Of a stretch of DNA of 32,231 bases, positions 8,138 through 15,907 are shown piece by piece. The notes below the pieces were generated by a model. That model saw nothing but the letters and a program-made list of their open reading frames with translations, made no database searches and was not told the DNA's origin. Origin of the DNA: Gemmatimonadales bacterium (GTDB taxonomy: Bacteria; Gemmatimonadota; Gemmatimonadetes; Palauibacterales; Palauibacteraceae); contig VXMR01000050.1 of NCBI GenBank assembly GCA_009841005.1, positions 1 through 32,231 on the forward strand, written 5' to 3'. Position numbers and translations under genes: made by a program. The number at the start of each line of letters is the position of its first letter. Position 1 is the first letter of the stretch.

Positions 8138-9193
8138 ATGGCTGAGCGAGGTGTCGAGCTGAAGTCAAAGGCGATAGAGCCGATCGTGCGGCGGCTGGTG
8201 GCCGGGTTTGCGATCGTCGGTGTGGGCTGCGGAGGCGCCGTGGAGCCGCCGCTGTCGGCCACATGCGGCGACGCTCCGCTCACGGTGGCGTTCTACGCAC
8301 TCTTCGCGCCCGTAAGCTACAGCGCGGATGAGAACCCGAACTCGCCCGGGTTCAGTCGGCACATGGGCTACGAGGCCGACCTCCTCAGCGCGCTCGAGGC
8401 CATGCCCGGGACCGGACTCTCCTTCGTGCGCCGCCCGATCGTCGATTGGCCCGGAATCTGGCTTCTGCCCGCGACGCCGGACTTCGACATGGCCGGCGGC
8501 GGCATCACGATTCTCGAGTCACGGACGCTCGACGATACCGGTGCCCGGGCGGTTGCGTTCACGTCCGGCCACATCACGTTCCGCCAGTCGCTCCTGGTGC
8601 GCAGCGAGGATGCCGCGCGGCTCTCATCCTACCACGCGCTCACGAGTGCGGTGCGCGTGGGCGTCCTTGCGGGGACAACGGGTGAAGCGCGGCTGCTCCA
8701 GATCACGGGAATCGTGGACGGTTCCGGTGTGCTCCGAGCGGGGACGCGCGTGGAGACGCCGGCCGGCACGGTCGTGGCGGATGGGACGGGGGCGTTTACG
8801 ATCACGGCCGCCATGGCATCGCCCGTCCTTGAGGGCCGAACCCGCCTTCACCCCCCATCCAGCGACATGCCGCAGGTGGTGTACCTCGGCCGGGAGTCCG
8901 GCGATCAGGAATTGTTCGACGCCCTGCGCGATGGACGCATCGACGCCGTGGCCCAGGGGGAAATCGGAAGCGGCGAGGCCGCGCACAGGTCGGGCGGAGA
9001 GTTCACTGTGGCCGCCCGGGATTCCCTCGCCGAATTCGGGGGGTTCACGCTGGACGCGGAGGACCGCGATCTGCTGGCCTGCATCGATGCCCGAATCGAC
9101 TGGCTGACCGACGAACGCCGCACGGGCTTCGCGGATTGGCTCGCCAACCCGTCCGTCTTCCGGCAGCGGGCCGCCCTCTGGCCCGGCGGGTGA
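8138..9193 (+). CDS. Lipoprotein solute-binding protein, type 2 periplasmic-binding fold
   Basis: A 351-residue exported protein. The start at ATG 8138 gives a plausible lipoprotein signal ending in VGVGC; an in-frame ATG at 8108 and a GTG at 8187 are alternatives, and none has a strong ribosome-binding site. The mature part follows the family 3 extracellular binding-protein pattern: early LTVAFYALFAPVSYS strand, HMGYEADLLSALEAM, then FDMAGGGITILESR, TFRQSLLVR, a VGVLAGTTGEA second-lobe entry, and an ELFDALRDGRIDAVAQGE segment. Such proteins bind amino acids or similar small polar ligands for an ABC transporter or act as sensors. No permease or ATPase gene is next to it, so its partner is unknown. 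It is divergent from the M20 peptidase across 147 bases. Confidence 0.78.
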   Translation: MAERGVELKSKAIEPIVRRLVAGFAIVGVGCGGAVEPPLSATCGDAPLTVAFYALFAPVSYSADENPNSPGFSRHMGYEADLLSALEAMPGTGLSFVRRPIVDWPGIWLLPATPDFDMAGGGITILESRTLDDTGARAVAFTSGHITFRQSLLVRSEDAARLSSYHALTSAVRVGVLAGTTGEARLLQITGIVDGSGVLRAGTRVETPAGTVVADGTGAFTITAAMASPVLEGRTRLHPPSSDMPQVVYLGRESGDQELFDALRDGRIDAVAQGEIGSGEAAHRSGGEFTVAARDSLAEFGGFTLDAEDRDLLACIDARIDWLTDERRTGFADWLANPSVFRQRAALWPGG

Positions 9194-9223
9194 ACGGGTT
9201 GCGACAGCAGTAGCTCCGAACCG

Positions 9224-10651
9224 TCAGCTGCTGAAGCGGGCGAGGATCCAGTCGGAGATCGTGTCGAGGAAGCCGTCGACGAAACGCTTCTCGAGCAGCG
9301 CGTACTCGGCCGGGGATCCGGTCGTCGCGGCCTGGAAGAGGTGATTGGCGCGCGGGAGCACCTCGACCGTCACGTCCGGGTTCCCGGCCAGCGCCTCCTC
9401 CAGCGGCGGGCGGTTCTGGTCGGGGAGCACCTGCAGGTCGAGCCCGCCGAAGAGTGCGAGCACCGGCACCCGCGTGCCCCGCAGACCTTCGGTCGGATCG
9501 TACGTGAGAAAATAGCGGAACCAGGGCGTCTCGACGCGGTCGATCTGCGCGTCGATCTGGCCCTGCACGTAGGCGTCCACGTCGGAGATCGCGGCGCGCT
9601 GCGCCTCGGGCAGGGTCTCGATGCCCTCGCGGATGGTGGCCCCCAGCTCCTCCCGATATGCCTCGAGGCCCTCACCCGCCTCAAGGGCCGCGAACAAACG
9701 GCGCTGGAAGTCGGTATTCCACGCGATGCGGTCCTCGGGCACGCCGCTCGCGCGCTGAATGGCCGCGGACTGCTCGTACAGGATCTCGGTGCCGGGCACG
9801 GTCGAACCGGCCAGCAGCACGGTGAAGCGGACGGCGTCCGAGCGTGAGGCCGCGATGGGGGCGATGATGCCCCCTTCGCTGTGCCCCACGAGGCCGACCC
9901 GGGCCGGGTCGACAGCCGGATGCTCCGCCAGCCGCGCGAGGCCGGCGAGCGCGTCGCCCGCGAAGTCGGCCGAGGTGGAGGTGGCGACGCTCCCCGACGA
10001 GCCGCCGACGCCACGATCGTCATACCGGAGGACCGCGATCCCCTGCCGCGTGAGGTGATCCGAGAGGAGGCGGAAGACGGCGAACCCGGCCACGATCTCA
10101 TCCCTGTCCTGGGGTCCCGAACCCGTGATCAGGACGACGCCCGGGAACGGTCCCGTCCCTTCCGGAAGCGTCAGCGTGCCCTCGAGGTGTACGTCGCCGT
10201 TCTCGAACGAGACCTCTTCCTCCCGGTACGGGGGCGGCTCTTCCGCCCCCGCTTCCGGAAGATCGGCCCGCGACACGGAGAACGTGGCGGTCACGACGCC
10301 CTGGGTGAATTCGCCCTCGATGGTGTCACCCTCGATGGTGTCACCCGTGAGGGCTCCGTCCCACGCGGCGAGACCGATCGGGGTTTCGAGTTCGAAATGC
10401 ACGCGGCCGTCGGCGTGGGACACGGCTGTGAGAGGCAGACCGACCTGACCCTGGATGTCCATGCTCGCGGAGAGCGCTCCATCGGCGCGCTCGAAGGTGA
10501 CCGCGAAGGGCAACTCGGCCGTGGGAAGAACGACGGATCCCGCCCACCGGCCCTCGACGCCGGCGCCTTCCGCCGGGTCGGGATCCGGCTCCTGCGCCAG
10601 CGCTGGAGAGGAGAGCACACACCCGGCCGCGACAAGCATTCTCAGCGCCAC
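9224..10651 (-). CDS. Secreted alpha/beta hydrolase with N-terminal beta domain
   Basis: A 475-residue protein with a signal peptide ending at about residue 19 (SSPALAQ). Residues 33-128 form a beta-rich domain with the GRWAGSVVLP pattern seen in front of many exported bacterial esterases. The hydrolase domain runs from about 145 to the end with nucleophile Ser258 in GHSEGG, probable acid Asp405 in FGGLDLQV and His437 in RANHLF. The oxyanion region is ITGSGPQDRD. Esterase or peptidase activity is inferred; the substrate is unknown. The GTG start at 10651 follows the upstream gene's stop by two bases, with GAGGAG inside that gene's last codons. A five-residue tandem repeat (GDTIE twice) is encoded by an exact 15-base duplication. 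It is the last gene of the ECF sigma operon. Confidence 0.88.
   Translation of the reverse strand: MALRMLVAAGCVLSSPALAQEPDPDPAEGAGVEGRWAGSVVLPTAELPFAVTFERADGALSASMDIQGQVGLPLTAVSHADGRVHFELETPIGLAAWDGALTGDTIEGDTIEGEFTQGVVTATFSVSRADLPEAGAEEPPPYREEEVSFENGDVHLEGTLTLPEGTGPFPGVVLITGSGPQDRDEIVAGFAVFRLLSDHLTRQGIAVLRYDDRGVGGSSGSVATSTSADFAGDALAGLARLAEHPAVDPARVGLVGHSEGGIIAPIAASRSDAVRFTVLLAGSTVPGTEILYEQSAAIQRASGVPEDRIAWNTDFQRRLFAALEAGEGLEAYREELGATIREGIETLPEAQRAAISDVDAYVQGQIDAQIDRVETPWFRYFLTYDPTEGLRGTRVPVLALFGGLDLQVLPDQNRPPLEEALAGNPDVTVEVLPRANHLFQAATTGSPAEYALLEKRFVDGFLDTISDWILARFSS
10314..10343. repeat. Exact 15-bp tandem duplication within the hydrolase gene
   Basis: The unit ccctcgatggtgtca occurs at 10314-10328 and again at 10329-10343, giving the protein repeat GDTIEGDTIEG at residues 103-113. 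It lies in a surface-like beta-domain loop and keeps frame. Confidence 0.9.
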
Positions 10652-10653
10652 GG

Positions 10654-10974
10654 TCAGCTCTCCTCGACCTTCACGGCGGAGCCGTAGACCACGATCTCGG
10701 CGGTCCCTCCCAGGATATAGGAGGTCGAAAAGCGGACACAGAGGATCGCGTTCGCGCCGGCGGCCGCCGCCTCGGCCTCCATCCGATCGACCGCCTGCTC
10801 CCGCGCTTCGGCCATCATCTTCGTGTACTCCTGGATCTCGCCTCCCACGATGGTCTTGAGACCCGCGAGTATGTCGCGGCCCAGGTGGCGCGCCCGGATC
10901 GTGCTGCCGCGGACGAGGCCGAACTCCTCCAGGATCCGGTATCCGGCGAGGTCGTTTCGGGAGGTGATGATCAT
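10654..10974 (-). CDS. YbjQ/UPF0145 family protein
   Basis: A 106-residue cytoplasmic protein of the YbjQ (UPF0145, DUF74) family. It shows the characteristic layout: N-terminal YRILEEFGLVRGSTIRARHLGRDILAGLKTI, the GGEIQEYTKMMAEAREQAVDRM helix and the GANAILCVRFSTS segment before the last strand. The biochemical role of the family is not established; related domains were once annotated as heavy-metal binding. The ATG at 10974 overlaps the stop of the anti-sigma-like gene as ATGA, and the gene ends two bases before the hydrolase start, so it is the third gene of a tightly coupled operon. Confidence 0.9.
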   Translation of the reverse strand: MIITSRNDLAGYRILEEFGLVRGSTIRARHLGRDILAGLKTIVGGEIQEYTKMMAEAREQAVDRMEAEAAAAGANAILCVRFSTSYILGGTAEIVVYGSAVKVEES

Positions 10975-11441
10975 CGGATCACGTCCTTGTAGGGGTCTTT
11001 CTTCTGCATGAACAGGCGCTCGCGGACGACGGAGACGAAGAGGATCACGAAGCCCGCGATCAGCGCGAGCATGCCCCAGCGAATGTACGCGGGCATCGTC
11101 GTGTCCCGAATCAGCTCGCCTACGGCCGTCCACAGCGCCCACGTCCCAACGACGATCGTCCCCAGCGAGACCAGAACCCAGCCGATGCCGCGTTCAAGCC
11201 GGCGATAGACGTGCTCCCAGTAGCTGTCCCAGGTTTCCTCCGGCGGCTTCAGCGGAGTCATGGTGTCGGTGACCTCCTTCAGGCGCTGGTATGTTGCCAG
11301 TTCGTCGCGAAGGCCCGGGTCCTCCCCGAGCGCGGACTCGAGTTCGAGACGTCCCTCTCCCGAAATCTCCTCGTCCAGTTCGGCCATCATCAGATGGCGC
11401 ACCCGCTCGTCGCCGGGCGGACTCACGTTTCTCTCACTCAT
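10971..11441 (-). CDS. Anti-sigma-factor-like membrane protein without cysteines
   Basis: A 156-residue protein. Residues 10-60 (RVRHLMMAELDEEISGEGRLELES, then DPGLRDELATYQRLKEV) follow the helical pattern of the anti-sigma zinc-finger domain of ECF regulators. The protein contains no cysteine at all, so it cannot hold the HxxxCxxC zinc site. Two transmembrane helices are predicted at about 86-107 and 121-140, with a short basic cytoplasmic end. Position immediately after an ECF sigma gene, with an 8-nt overlap (ATGAGTGA), is the classical place for a cognate anti-sigma factor. Function as anti-sigma is therefore inferred from context and the domain-like pattern, not proven. Confidence 0.75.
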   Translation of the reverse strand: MSERNVSPPGDERVRHLMMAELDEEISGEGRLELESALGEDPGLRDELATYQRLKEVTDTMTPLKPPEETWDSYWEHVYRRLERGIGWVLVSLGTIVVGTWALWTAVGELIRDTTMPAYIRWGMLALIAGFVILFVSVVRERLFMQKKDPYKDVIR

Positions 11442-12036
11442 CGCCCGAACCTCCCTCCTGGCCGGGACGGGTTCCCGCCGTTTCGATCTCGCGTGCGAGG
11501 GACCGCCGCGCCCGATAGAGGCGCGACATCACCGTGCCGATCGGGATCCCCAGCAACTCGGCGATCTCCCGGTACCGCAGCTCCTCGAACTCGCGCAGGA
11601 CGAGCGTCTCCCGTTCCCGTTCCGGGAGGCGTTCGATGGCCGCCCCGACCTGTTCGCGCAGTTCGGCACGCACGACCGCTTGATCGGGGCTGAGAGGGCG
11701 CCGTCCCATCGTCGTGTCCGTAAGCCAGCTGCCGGCCTGTTCGAGTTTCAGTCGGCGTGACCGCTGGTCCCGCGTATGGTTGAAACAGAGTCGGCGGATG
11801 ATCTGGTACAGCCAGGGGAAGAAGGGACGTTCGGGGTCGATCCTGGCGCGCGCGCGGAACGCCCTGGCGAAGGCCTCCTGAGAGAGGTCCAGGGCGTCGT
11901 CGTGGTTCCCGACGAGGCCGAGCGCGGTATAGTAGGCACGCTGCATGTATCGTGTGACGAGTTCGCCGAAGGCCGCACGCTCGCCACGCTGCGCGCGAAG
12001 AACGAGCATCCGGTCGGTTGCCTCCGAGCTGTTCAA
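11434..12036 (-). CDS. ECF RNA polymerase sigma factor
   Basis: A 200-residue sigma-70 family factor with the two-domain ECF architecture. Sigma region 2 spans about residues 24-92 and contains DDALDLSQEAFARAFRA and the core/-10-contacting FFPWLYQIIRRLCFNHTRD. Region 4 spans about 134-185, with LPERERETLVLREFEELRYREIAELLGIPIGTVMSRLYRAR as the helix-turn-helix. The TTG start at 12036 is preceded by GGGAG six bases upstream; an ATG at residue 10 (position 12009) with GGAGG eleven bases upstream is a possible alternative. It is the first gene of a four-gene operon (sigma, anti-sigma-like, YbjQ-like, hydrolase) and may autoregulate it, but I could not identify a matching promoter pair. The 112-base divergent gap to the next gene must hold its promoter. 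Confidence 0.93.
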   Translation of the reverse strand: MNSSEATDRMLVLRAQRGERAAFGELVTRYMQRAYYTALGLVGNHDDALDLSQEAFARAFRARARIDPERPFFPWLYQIIRRLCFNHTRDQRSRRLKLEQAGSWLTDTTMGRRPLSPDQAVVRAELREQVGAAIERLPERERETLVLREFEELRYREIAELLGIPIGTVMSRLYRARRSLAREIETAGTRPGQEGGSGDE

Positions 12037-12148
12037 TTGTGGCTCCCATGGTCGCGGGCACCGCTGTGGATCTGTGGTGACTGTTCGCTACGCGAGGGTA
12101 CACGAAGCCGCGAAGTTTATTTCACGGATCAAGGAATCGAGAGACAGG

Positions 12149-12598
12149 ATGAGCGAGTTCCCGGTCGGAGCAACCCTGCAACCCGAAATCGTTCCCTCGC
12201 GCTGGACGCTCCTCCGCGACGTGGCCGTCTTTCAGCTGAAGCTGCTCCTCGATGGCCTGAGGGATGCGTTGCTGCTGCCGATCTCGCTCTTCGTCGCCCT
12301 CCTCGACGTACTCGGACTCGGGCCCCGGGCGGGTCGGCAGTTCTACGATCTGCTGGAGTGGGGGCGCCGGACGGAGTACTGGATCAACCTGTTCGGCGCC
12401 ACGGATCATGTTCGGCCCTTGACGTCGGCCCCCCGGCCCGGAGTCGACGCGCTCGTCGACCGCTTGGAGCGGCTGGCGGTACAGGAGTACGAGAGGGGAG
12501 GGATCACGGCCTCGACGAAGGACGCCGTGGACCGTGCCCTCGACCACCTTACGAGGCGCGGACCCTCCGACGGCGATCTCCCCGGGCCGCCGCCGTGA
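12149..12598 (+). CDS. Hypothetical protein with hydrophobic N-terminal segment
   Basis: A 149-residue protein I cannot assign to a named family. The ATG at 12149 is chosen because the upstream extension of the frame is poor and antisense to the sigma gene; AAGGA lies about thirteen bases upstream and GAGACAGG is closer. Residues 25-57 (DVAVFQLKLLLDGLRDALLLPISLFVALLDVL) are strongly hydrophobic with interrupting charged residues, suggesting a membrane-embedded or amphipathic hairpin. This is followed by a polar region with the RTEYWINLFG segment, a helical region at about 100-135 and a Gly/Pro-rich tail. It has no cysteine and no signal peptidase site. Its last 50 bases overlap the end of the his fusion gene tail to tail. 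The divergent position next to the ECF sigma gene could mean shared control. Confidence 0.65.
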   Translation: MSEFPVGATLQPEIVPSRWTLLRDVAVFQLKLLLDGLRDALLLPISLFVALLDVLGLGPRAGRQFYDLLEWGRRTEYWINLFGATDHVRPLTSAPRPGVDALVDRLERLAVQEYERGGITASTKDAVDRALDHLTRRGPSDGDLPGPPP

Positions 12599-15143
12599 GC
12601 CGGAGTTCCGCCGAAAGCGCGTGCGCTTCCAGCCCCTCCAGTCGGGCGAGCGCGGCGGTGTCCCGCAGCAGATCCTCGTAGGCGTCATCTTCGGGCGAGA
12701 GCGTCAGCCACGTCGGTCGACGCAGGAACGAGAACACCGAGAGTCCCGAGTCGAACGCCGCGGCGCCCGACGTGGGAAGCGTGTGGTTCGGTCCGGCTCC
12801 GTAGTCGCCGGCCGCCTCGGGTGTGGCCGCCCCCATGAAGAGCGATCCGTACCGGTGGACGCGCGGAGCCAGCGGCTCGGCCCGCTCGCCGTGCAGTTGC
12901 AGGTGCTCCGGCGCCACGGCGTCGCAGATGGCGGCGGCCTCGTCGAGGCTTGCCACGAGGAGGGCGCCGCCGGCCGCCAGGGCCTGACGCGCGATCGGTG
13001 CGGTCGGGAGCGTGGCCAGCTGCCGCTCGGTCTCTTCGCGTACGGCCTCGACGGTCGCTTCGTCGAAGGCGCACAGGAGCGGGACGGCGTCCGGGTCGTG
13101 CTCGGCCTGGGCGAGCAGGTCGGCCGCGACGCGCGCCGGCTCCGCATCCGGCGAGGCGACGACGAGCAGCTCGGATGGACCGGCGATGGTGTCGAGGCCG
13201 ACCCGGCCGTAGAGGAGGCGCTTGGCCGCGGTGACGAACCGGTTGCCCGGCCCCACGATCTTCTCGCAGCGGGAGACGCCTCCGACGCCGAAGGCGAGCG
13301 CGCCGATCGCCTGCGCGCCGCCGATGGCCAGCAGGCCGTCCGCGCCGGCGATGAAGGCCGCGGCCCGGGCCGCCGCGGTCGGGCGCGGCGATGCGGCCCA
13401 CACGTCGTCCACGCCCGCCACCCTCGCGGGGATGACGGTCATGAGCACCGAGGACGGGAGAGGGAAGCGCCCCCCGGGCGCGTAACAGCCGGCCGCTCCG
13501 ACGGGGGCGAGCCGATGGCCGCCGCGACCGCCCGCGACCGGCGTCTCGAGGTCGTTCGCGGATGCCCGCTGGGCCTCAGCGAACGCGCGGATCCGGTCCG
13601 CCACGCGGTTCAGCAATTCGCGGTCGTCGGCATGCAGTGCTTCCGCCGCGCGCTCGAGAGCCGACCGGTCGAGGAGCAGATCGTCGCCCGGCTCGAGGTC
13701 GCCGAGCCGCTCGGCGTGCTCGCGGAGCGCCGGCTCCCCGCGCCGCTCGACATCGTCCAGGATCGTTCGCGCGACCTCGAGGGCTGCCGGGTCGAGCGCC
13801 GGCGAGCGCACCGCCCGCACGGCCTCATCGAGGCCGATCGGCGGCAGGATCCCGCCCGCCGCGGCGGCGGGTGCCGAAGCCGTCCGACCGGTCGCCTCCC
13901 CCGGCGCCCTCGGGGCTCGGCGACGCACCTTGAGGGCGCGCCGCTCGAGTTCGAGACGTACATCCTCGAGGGAGCCGCCGGCCTTCAGGAGCCGCGTGAG
14001 GGCGAAGTAGTAGAGGTCCGCGAACTCCGCGACCGCGTCCGCCTTCGATCCGGCTTCGGCCAGTTCCTGCGCCTCCTCGACGAGTTTCCCCCGCAGCAGT
14101 TCCGGATCCCCGGCGAGCCGCGCGGTGAGCGAGCCCGGCTCCGGGTCGGCGAGCCGCTCGCGAAGGCGGGTCTCGAGGTCGACCGGATCGTCGAAACACG
14201 TCCGGGTGCCCGTGTGACAGAAGCCGGTCCCGTGCTGTCGTACCGTGAAGCGCAGAGTGTCGCGGTCGCAGTCCGCCGCCACCCGGACGAGTTCCTGCGT
14301 GGCGCCGGACGTCTCACCCTTCCTCCAGAGCCCCCGTGAGCGGCTCTGGTAGACGCCGCGCCGTTCCCTGACGGCGGTGCGCAGACTCTCCGCGCTCGAC
14401 CATGCGAGCCCGAGCGCGCGCCCGCCCGTGTCCTCGACCACTGTCGCCCAAAGTCCGTCGGCCCGGTCGGACTTCAGAGGAGCCGCGATCGCGTCGCCCA
14501 GCTCCATGCGTCCGCTGTAGATCGCCATCCCCACCTGCGCGTCCGCGCCCATTCGGTCGAGTGCCGCGATCTCCGAAACCTCGCGGACGCCCCCCGCCAC
14601 CGTGACGCGGGCGGATCCCGCAGCCGCGACGAGGGCGGCGACGCGATCCAGCGGGATCCCGCCCAGCGTGCCTTCGACCTCCACGAAGGTGACCAGGTAG
14701 CCGCTCGCGAGACCATCGAGCTCCTCCATCCGCCCGATGACGCCGCGACCCGTCCCGCGCTGCCAGCCCTCGACGACGACCTCGCCATCGCGCGCGTCGA
14801 GCGCGGCGATCACGCGCTCCGCCGGGAGTTCGCCCAGGACATCGGGATTCGCCGCCGTGCCCAGGATCACTTGCCGCGCGCCCGCGTCGAGCCAGTCGAG
14901 CGCCGCCTCACGGGACCGAATGCCGCCGCCTACCCGGCACGGTGCGAGTGGCAGCAGTTCCCTGATGAGGGCGGCGTTGTCTCCGCGGCCGAGAGCCGCA
15001 TCGAGATCGATGACCGCGACTTCCCCCGCGACCGCGAACCTCTCCGCGAGAGGCCGCGGATCGCCCGCGTCGATTTCAAGCGTGGCGCCTTGGCGAAGCT
15101 GCACGGCCCGGCCGCCCATGAGGTCGATGGATGGGATGATCAT
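12549..15143 (-). CDS. hisAIED: Four-domain histidine biosynthesis fusion HisA-HisI-HisE-HisD
   Basis: One uninterrupted 864-residue frame, starting at an ATG that overlaps the hisF stop as ATGA. HisA (residues 1-219, ProFAR isomerase) has IPSIDLMGGRAVQL, VGGGIRS, ALDARDG and the EGTLGG loop. HisI (about 224-317, PRA-CH) has SRSRGLWRKGETSG, the metal site DCDRD at 291-295 and GFCHTGTRTCF at 307-317. HisE (about 322-404, PRA-PH) has KLVEEAQEL and EFADLYYFAL. Residues 405-432 form an Ala/Pro/Gly/Arg linker. HisD (433-849, histidinol dehydrogenase) keeps PGGRFPLPSSVLM, the GPGNRFVTAAK region, zinc ligands in AQAEHD at 679-682, catalytic APEHL, GDYGAGPNHTLPTSG and the late GLEAHA. All four active sites look intact. 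No stop and no well-placed ribosome-binding site separate the domains; an internal ATG in the HisA end (residue 213) exists. The IE-D order and several HisI/HisE motifs match fungal His4. Confidence 0.92.
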   Translation of the reverse strand: MIIPSIDLMGGRAVQLRQGATLEIDAGDPRPLAERFAVAGEVAVIDLDAALGRGDNAALIRELLPLAPCRVGGGIRSREAALDWLDAGARQVILGTAANPDVLGELPAERVIAALDARDGEVVVEGWQRGTGRGVIGRMEELDGLASGYLVTFVEVEGTLGGIPLDRVAALVAAAGSARVTVAGGVREVSEIAALDRMGADAQVGMAIYSGRMELGDAIAAPLKSDRADGLWATVVEDTGGRALGLAWSSAESLRTAVRERRGVYQSRSRGLWRKGETSGATQELVRVAADCDRDTLRFTVRQHGTGFCHTGTRTCFDDPVDLETRLRERLADPEPGSLTARLAGDPELLRGKLVEEAQELAEAGSKADAVAEFADLYYFALTRLLKAGGSLEDVRLELERRALKVRRRAPRAPGEATGRTASAPAAAAGGILPPIGLDEAVRAVRSPALDPAALEVARTILDDVERRGEPALREHAERLGDLEPGDDLLLDRSALERAAEALHADDRELLNRVADRIRAFAEAQRASANDLETPVAGGRGGHRLAPVGAAGCYAPGGRFPLPSSVLMTVIPARVAGVDDVWAASPRPTAAARAAAFIAGADGLLAIGGAQAIGALAFGVGGVSRCEKIVGPGNRFVTAAKRLLYGRVGLDTIAGPSELLVVASPDAEPARVAADLLAQAEHDPDAVPLLCAFDEATVEAVREETERQLATLPTAPIARQALAAGGALLVASLDEAAAICDAVAPEHLQLHGERAEPLAPRVHRYGSLFMGAATPEAAGDYGAGPNHTLPTSGAAAFDSGLSVFSFLRRPTWLTLSPEDDAYEDLLRDTAALARLEGLEAHALSAELRLTAAARGDRRRRVRAS

Positions 15144-15907
15144 CGACGCACCACGACGCCCAGCTGCTGCAGTCGATCCTTGAGTCTGCCGATCGACCAG
15201 TCGCCCTGGTGGAAGATCGACGCCGCGAGCACCGCGTCGGCGCCCGCGTCCACGGCGGCGCGCATGTGGCCGGGGTGCGCACCGCCGCCGGAGGCCACAA
15301 TCGGCGCCGTCACGGCCTCGCGGATCGCTCCGATCAGCGCCAGGTCGTATCCGCTGCGCGTCCCGTCGCGGTCGAAGCTCGTGAGCAGGATCTCTCCGGC
15401 CCCCATCTCCGTCCCGCGCCGAGCCCATTCCGCGGCGTCGAGCCCGGTACGGTTGCTCCCCGAGTGGGTCAGGACCTCGAAGCCGCTCGGACAGCCATCG
15501 GATGGCGCCCGCGCGGCATCCAGCGCGAGAACCGCGCACTGGGCACCGAAGCGCGACGACAGTCCGGCGAGAAGCTCGGGCTGCTCCACGGCCGCGGTGT
15601 TCACCGACACCCGGTCCGCGCCCGCCTGCAGCAGGGAGCCCCCGTCCTCCACCGTCCGCACGCCTCCCCCGACCGTGAGCGGGATGGAGATCTCATCCCG
15701 CACGCGGCCGATCGTCTCGAACCGCGCCAGCCGTCCGTCCGCCGTCGCCGACACATCGAGGATGACGATCTCATCCGCGCCCTGCCGCTCGTAGCGGCGA
15801 GCCAGAGCCGCCGGATCGCCCTGGTCCGCGAGATTCGCGAAGCGGACACCCTTCACGACCCGGCCGTCCTTCACGTCCAGGCACGGGATGACGCGGACGT
15901 TCAGCAC
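15140..15907 (-). CDS. hisF: Imidazole glycerol phosphate synthase cyclase subunit HisF
   Basis: A 255-residue TIM-barrel cyclase that, with HisH, converts PRFAR to imidazole glycerol phosphate and AICAR. Catalytic Asp11 (IPCLDVKDGRVVKG) and Asp130 (VLALDAA) are present, as are phosphate-binding TVGGGVRT, EILLTSFDRDGT and VASGGGAHP. Length matches the family. The start is a GTG at 15907 that overlaps the end of hisH by seven bases (GTGCTGA), consistent with coupled synthesis of the two subunits of one complex. Confidence 0.97.
   Translation of the reverse strand: MLNVRVIPCLDVKDGRVVKGVRFANLADQGDPAALARRYERQGADEIVILDVSATADGRLARFETIGRVRDEISIPLTVGGGVRTVEDGGSLLQAGADRVSVNTAAVEQPELLAGLSSRFGAQCAVLALDAARAPSDGCPSGFEVLTHSGSNRTGLDAAEWARRGTEMGAGEILLTSFDRDGTRSGYDLALIGAIREAVTAPIVASGGGAHPGHMRAAVDAGADAVLAASIFHQGDWSIGRLKDRLQQLGVVVRR

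Noticed and set aside
15143..15539. An N-terminal extension of the HisA-I-E-D protein by 132 residues
   Set aside because: The extension is an alternate-frame reading of hisF; the ATG at 15143 with ATGA overlap gives the canonical HisA N-terminus.
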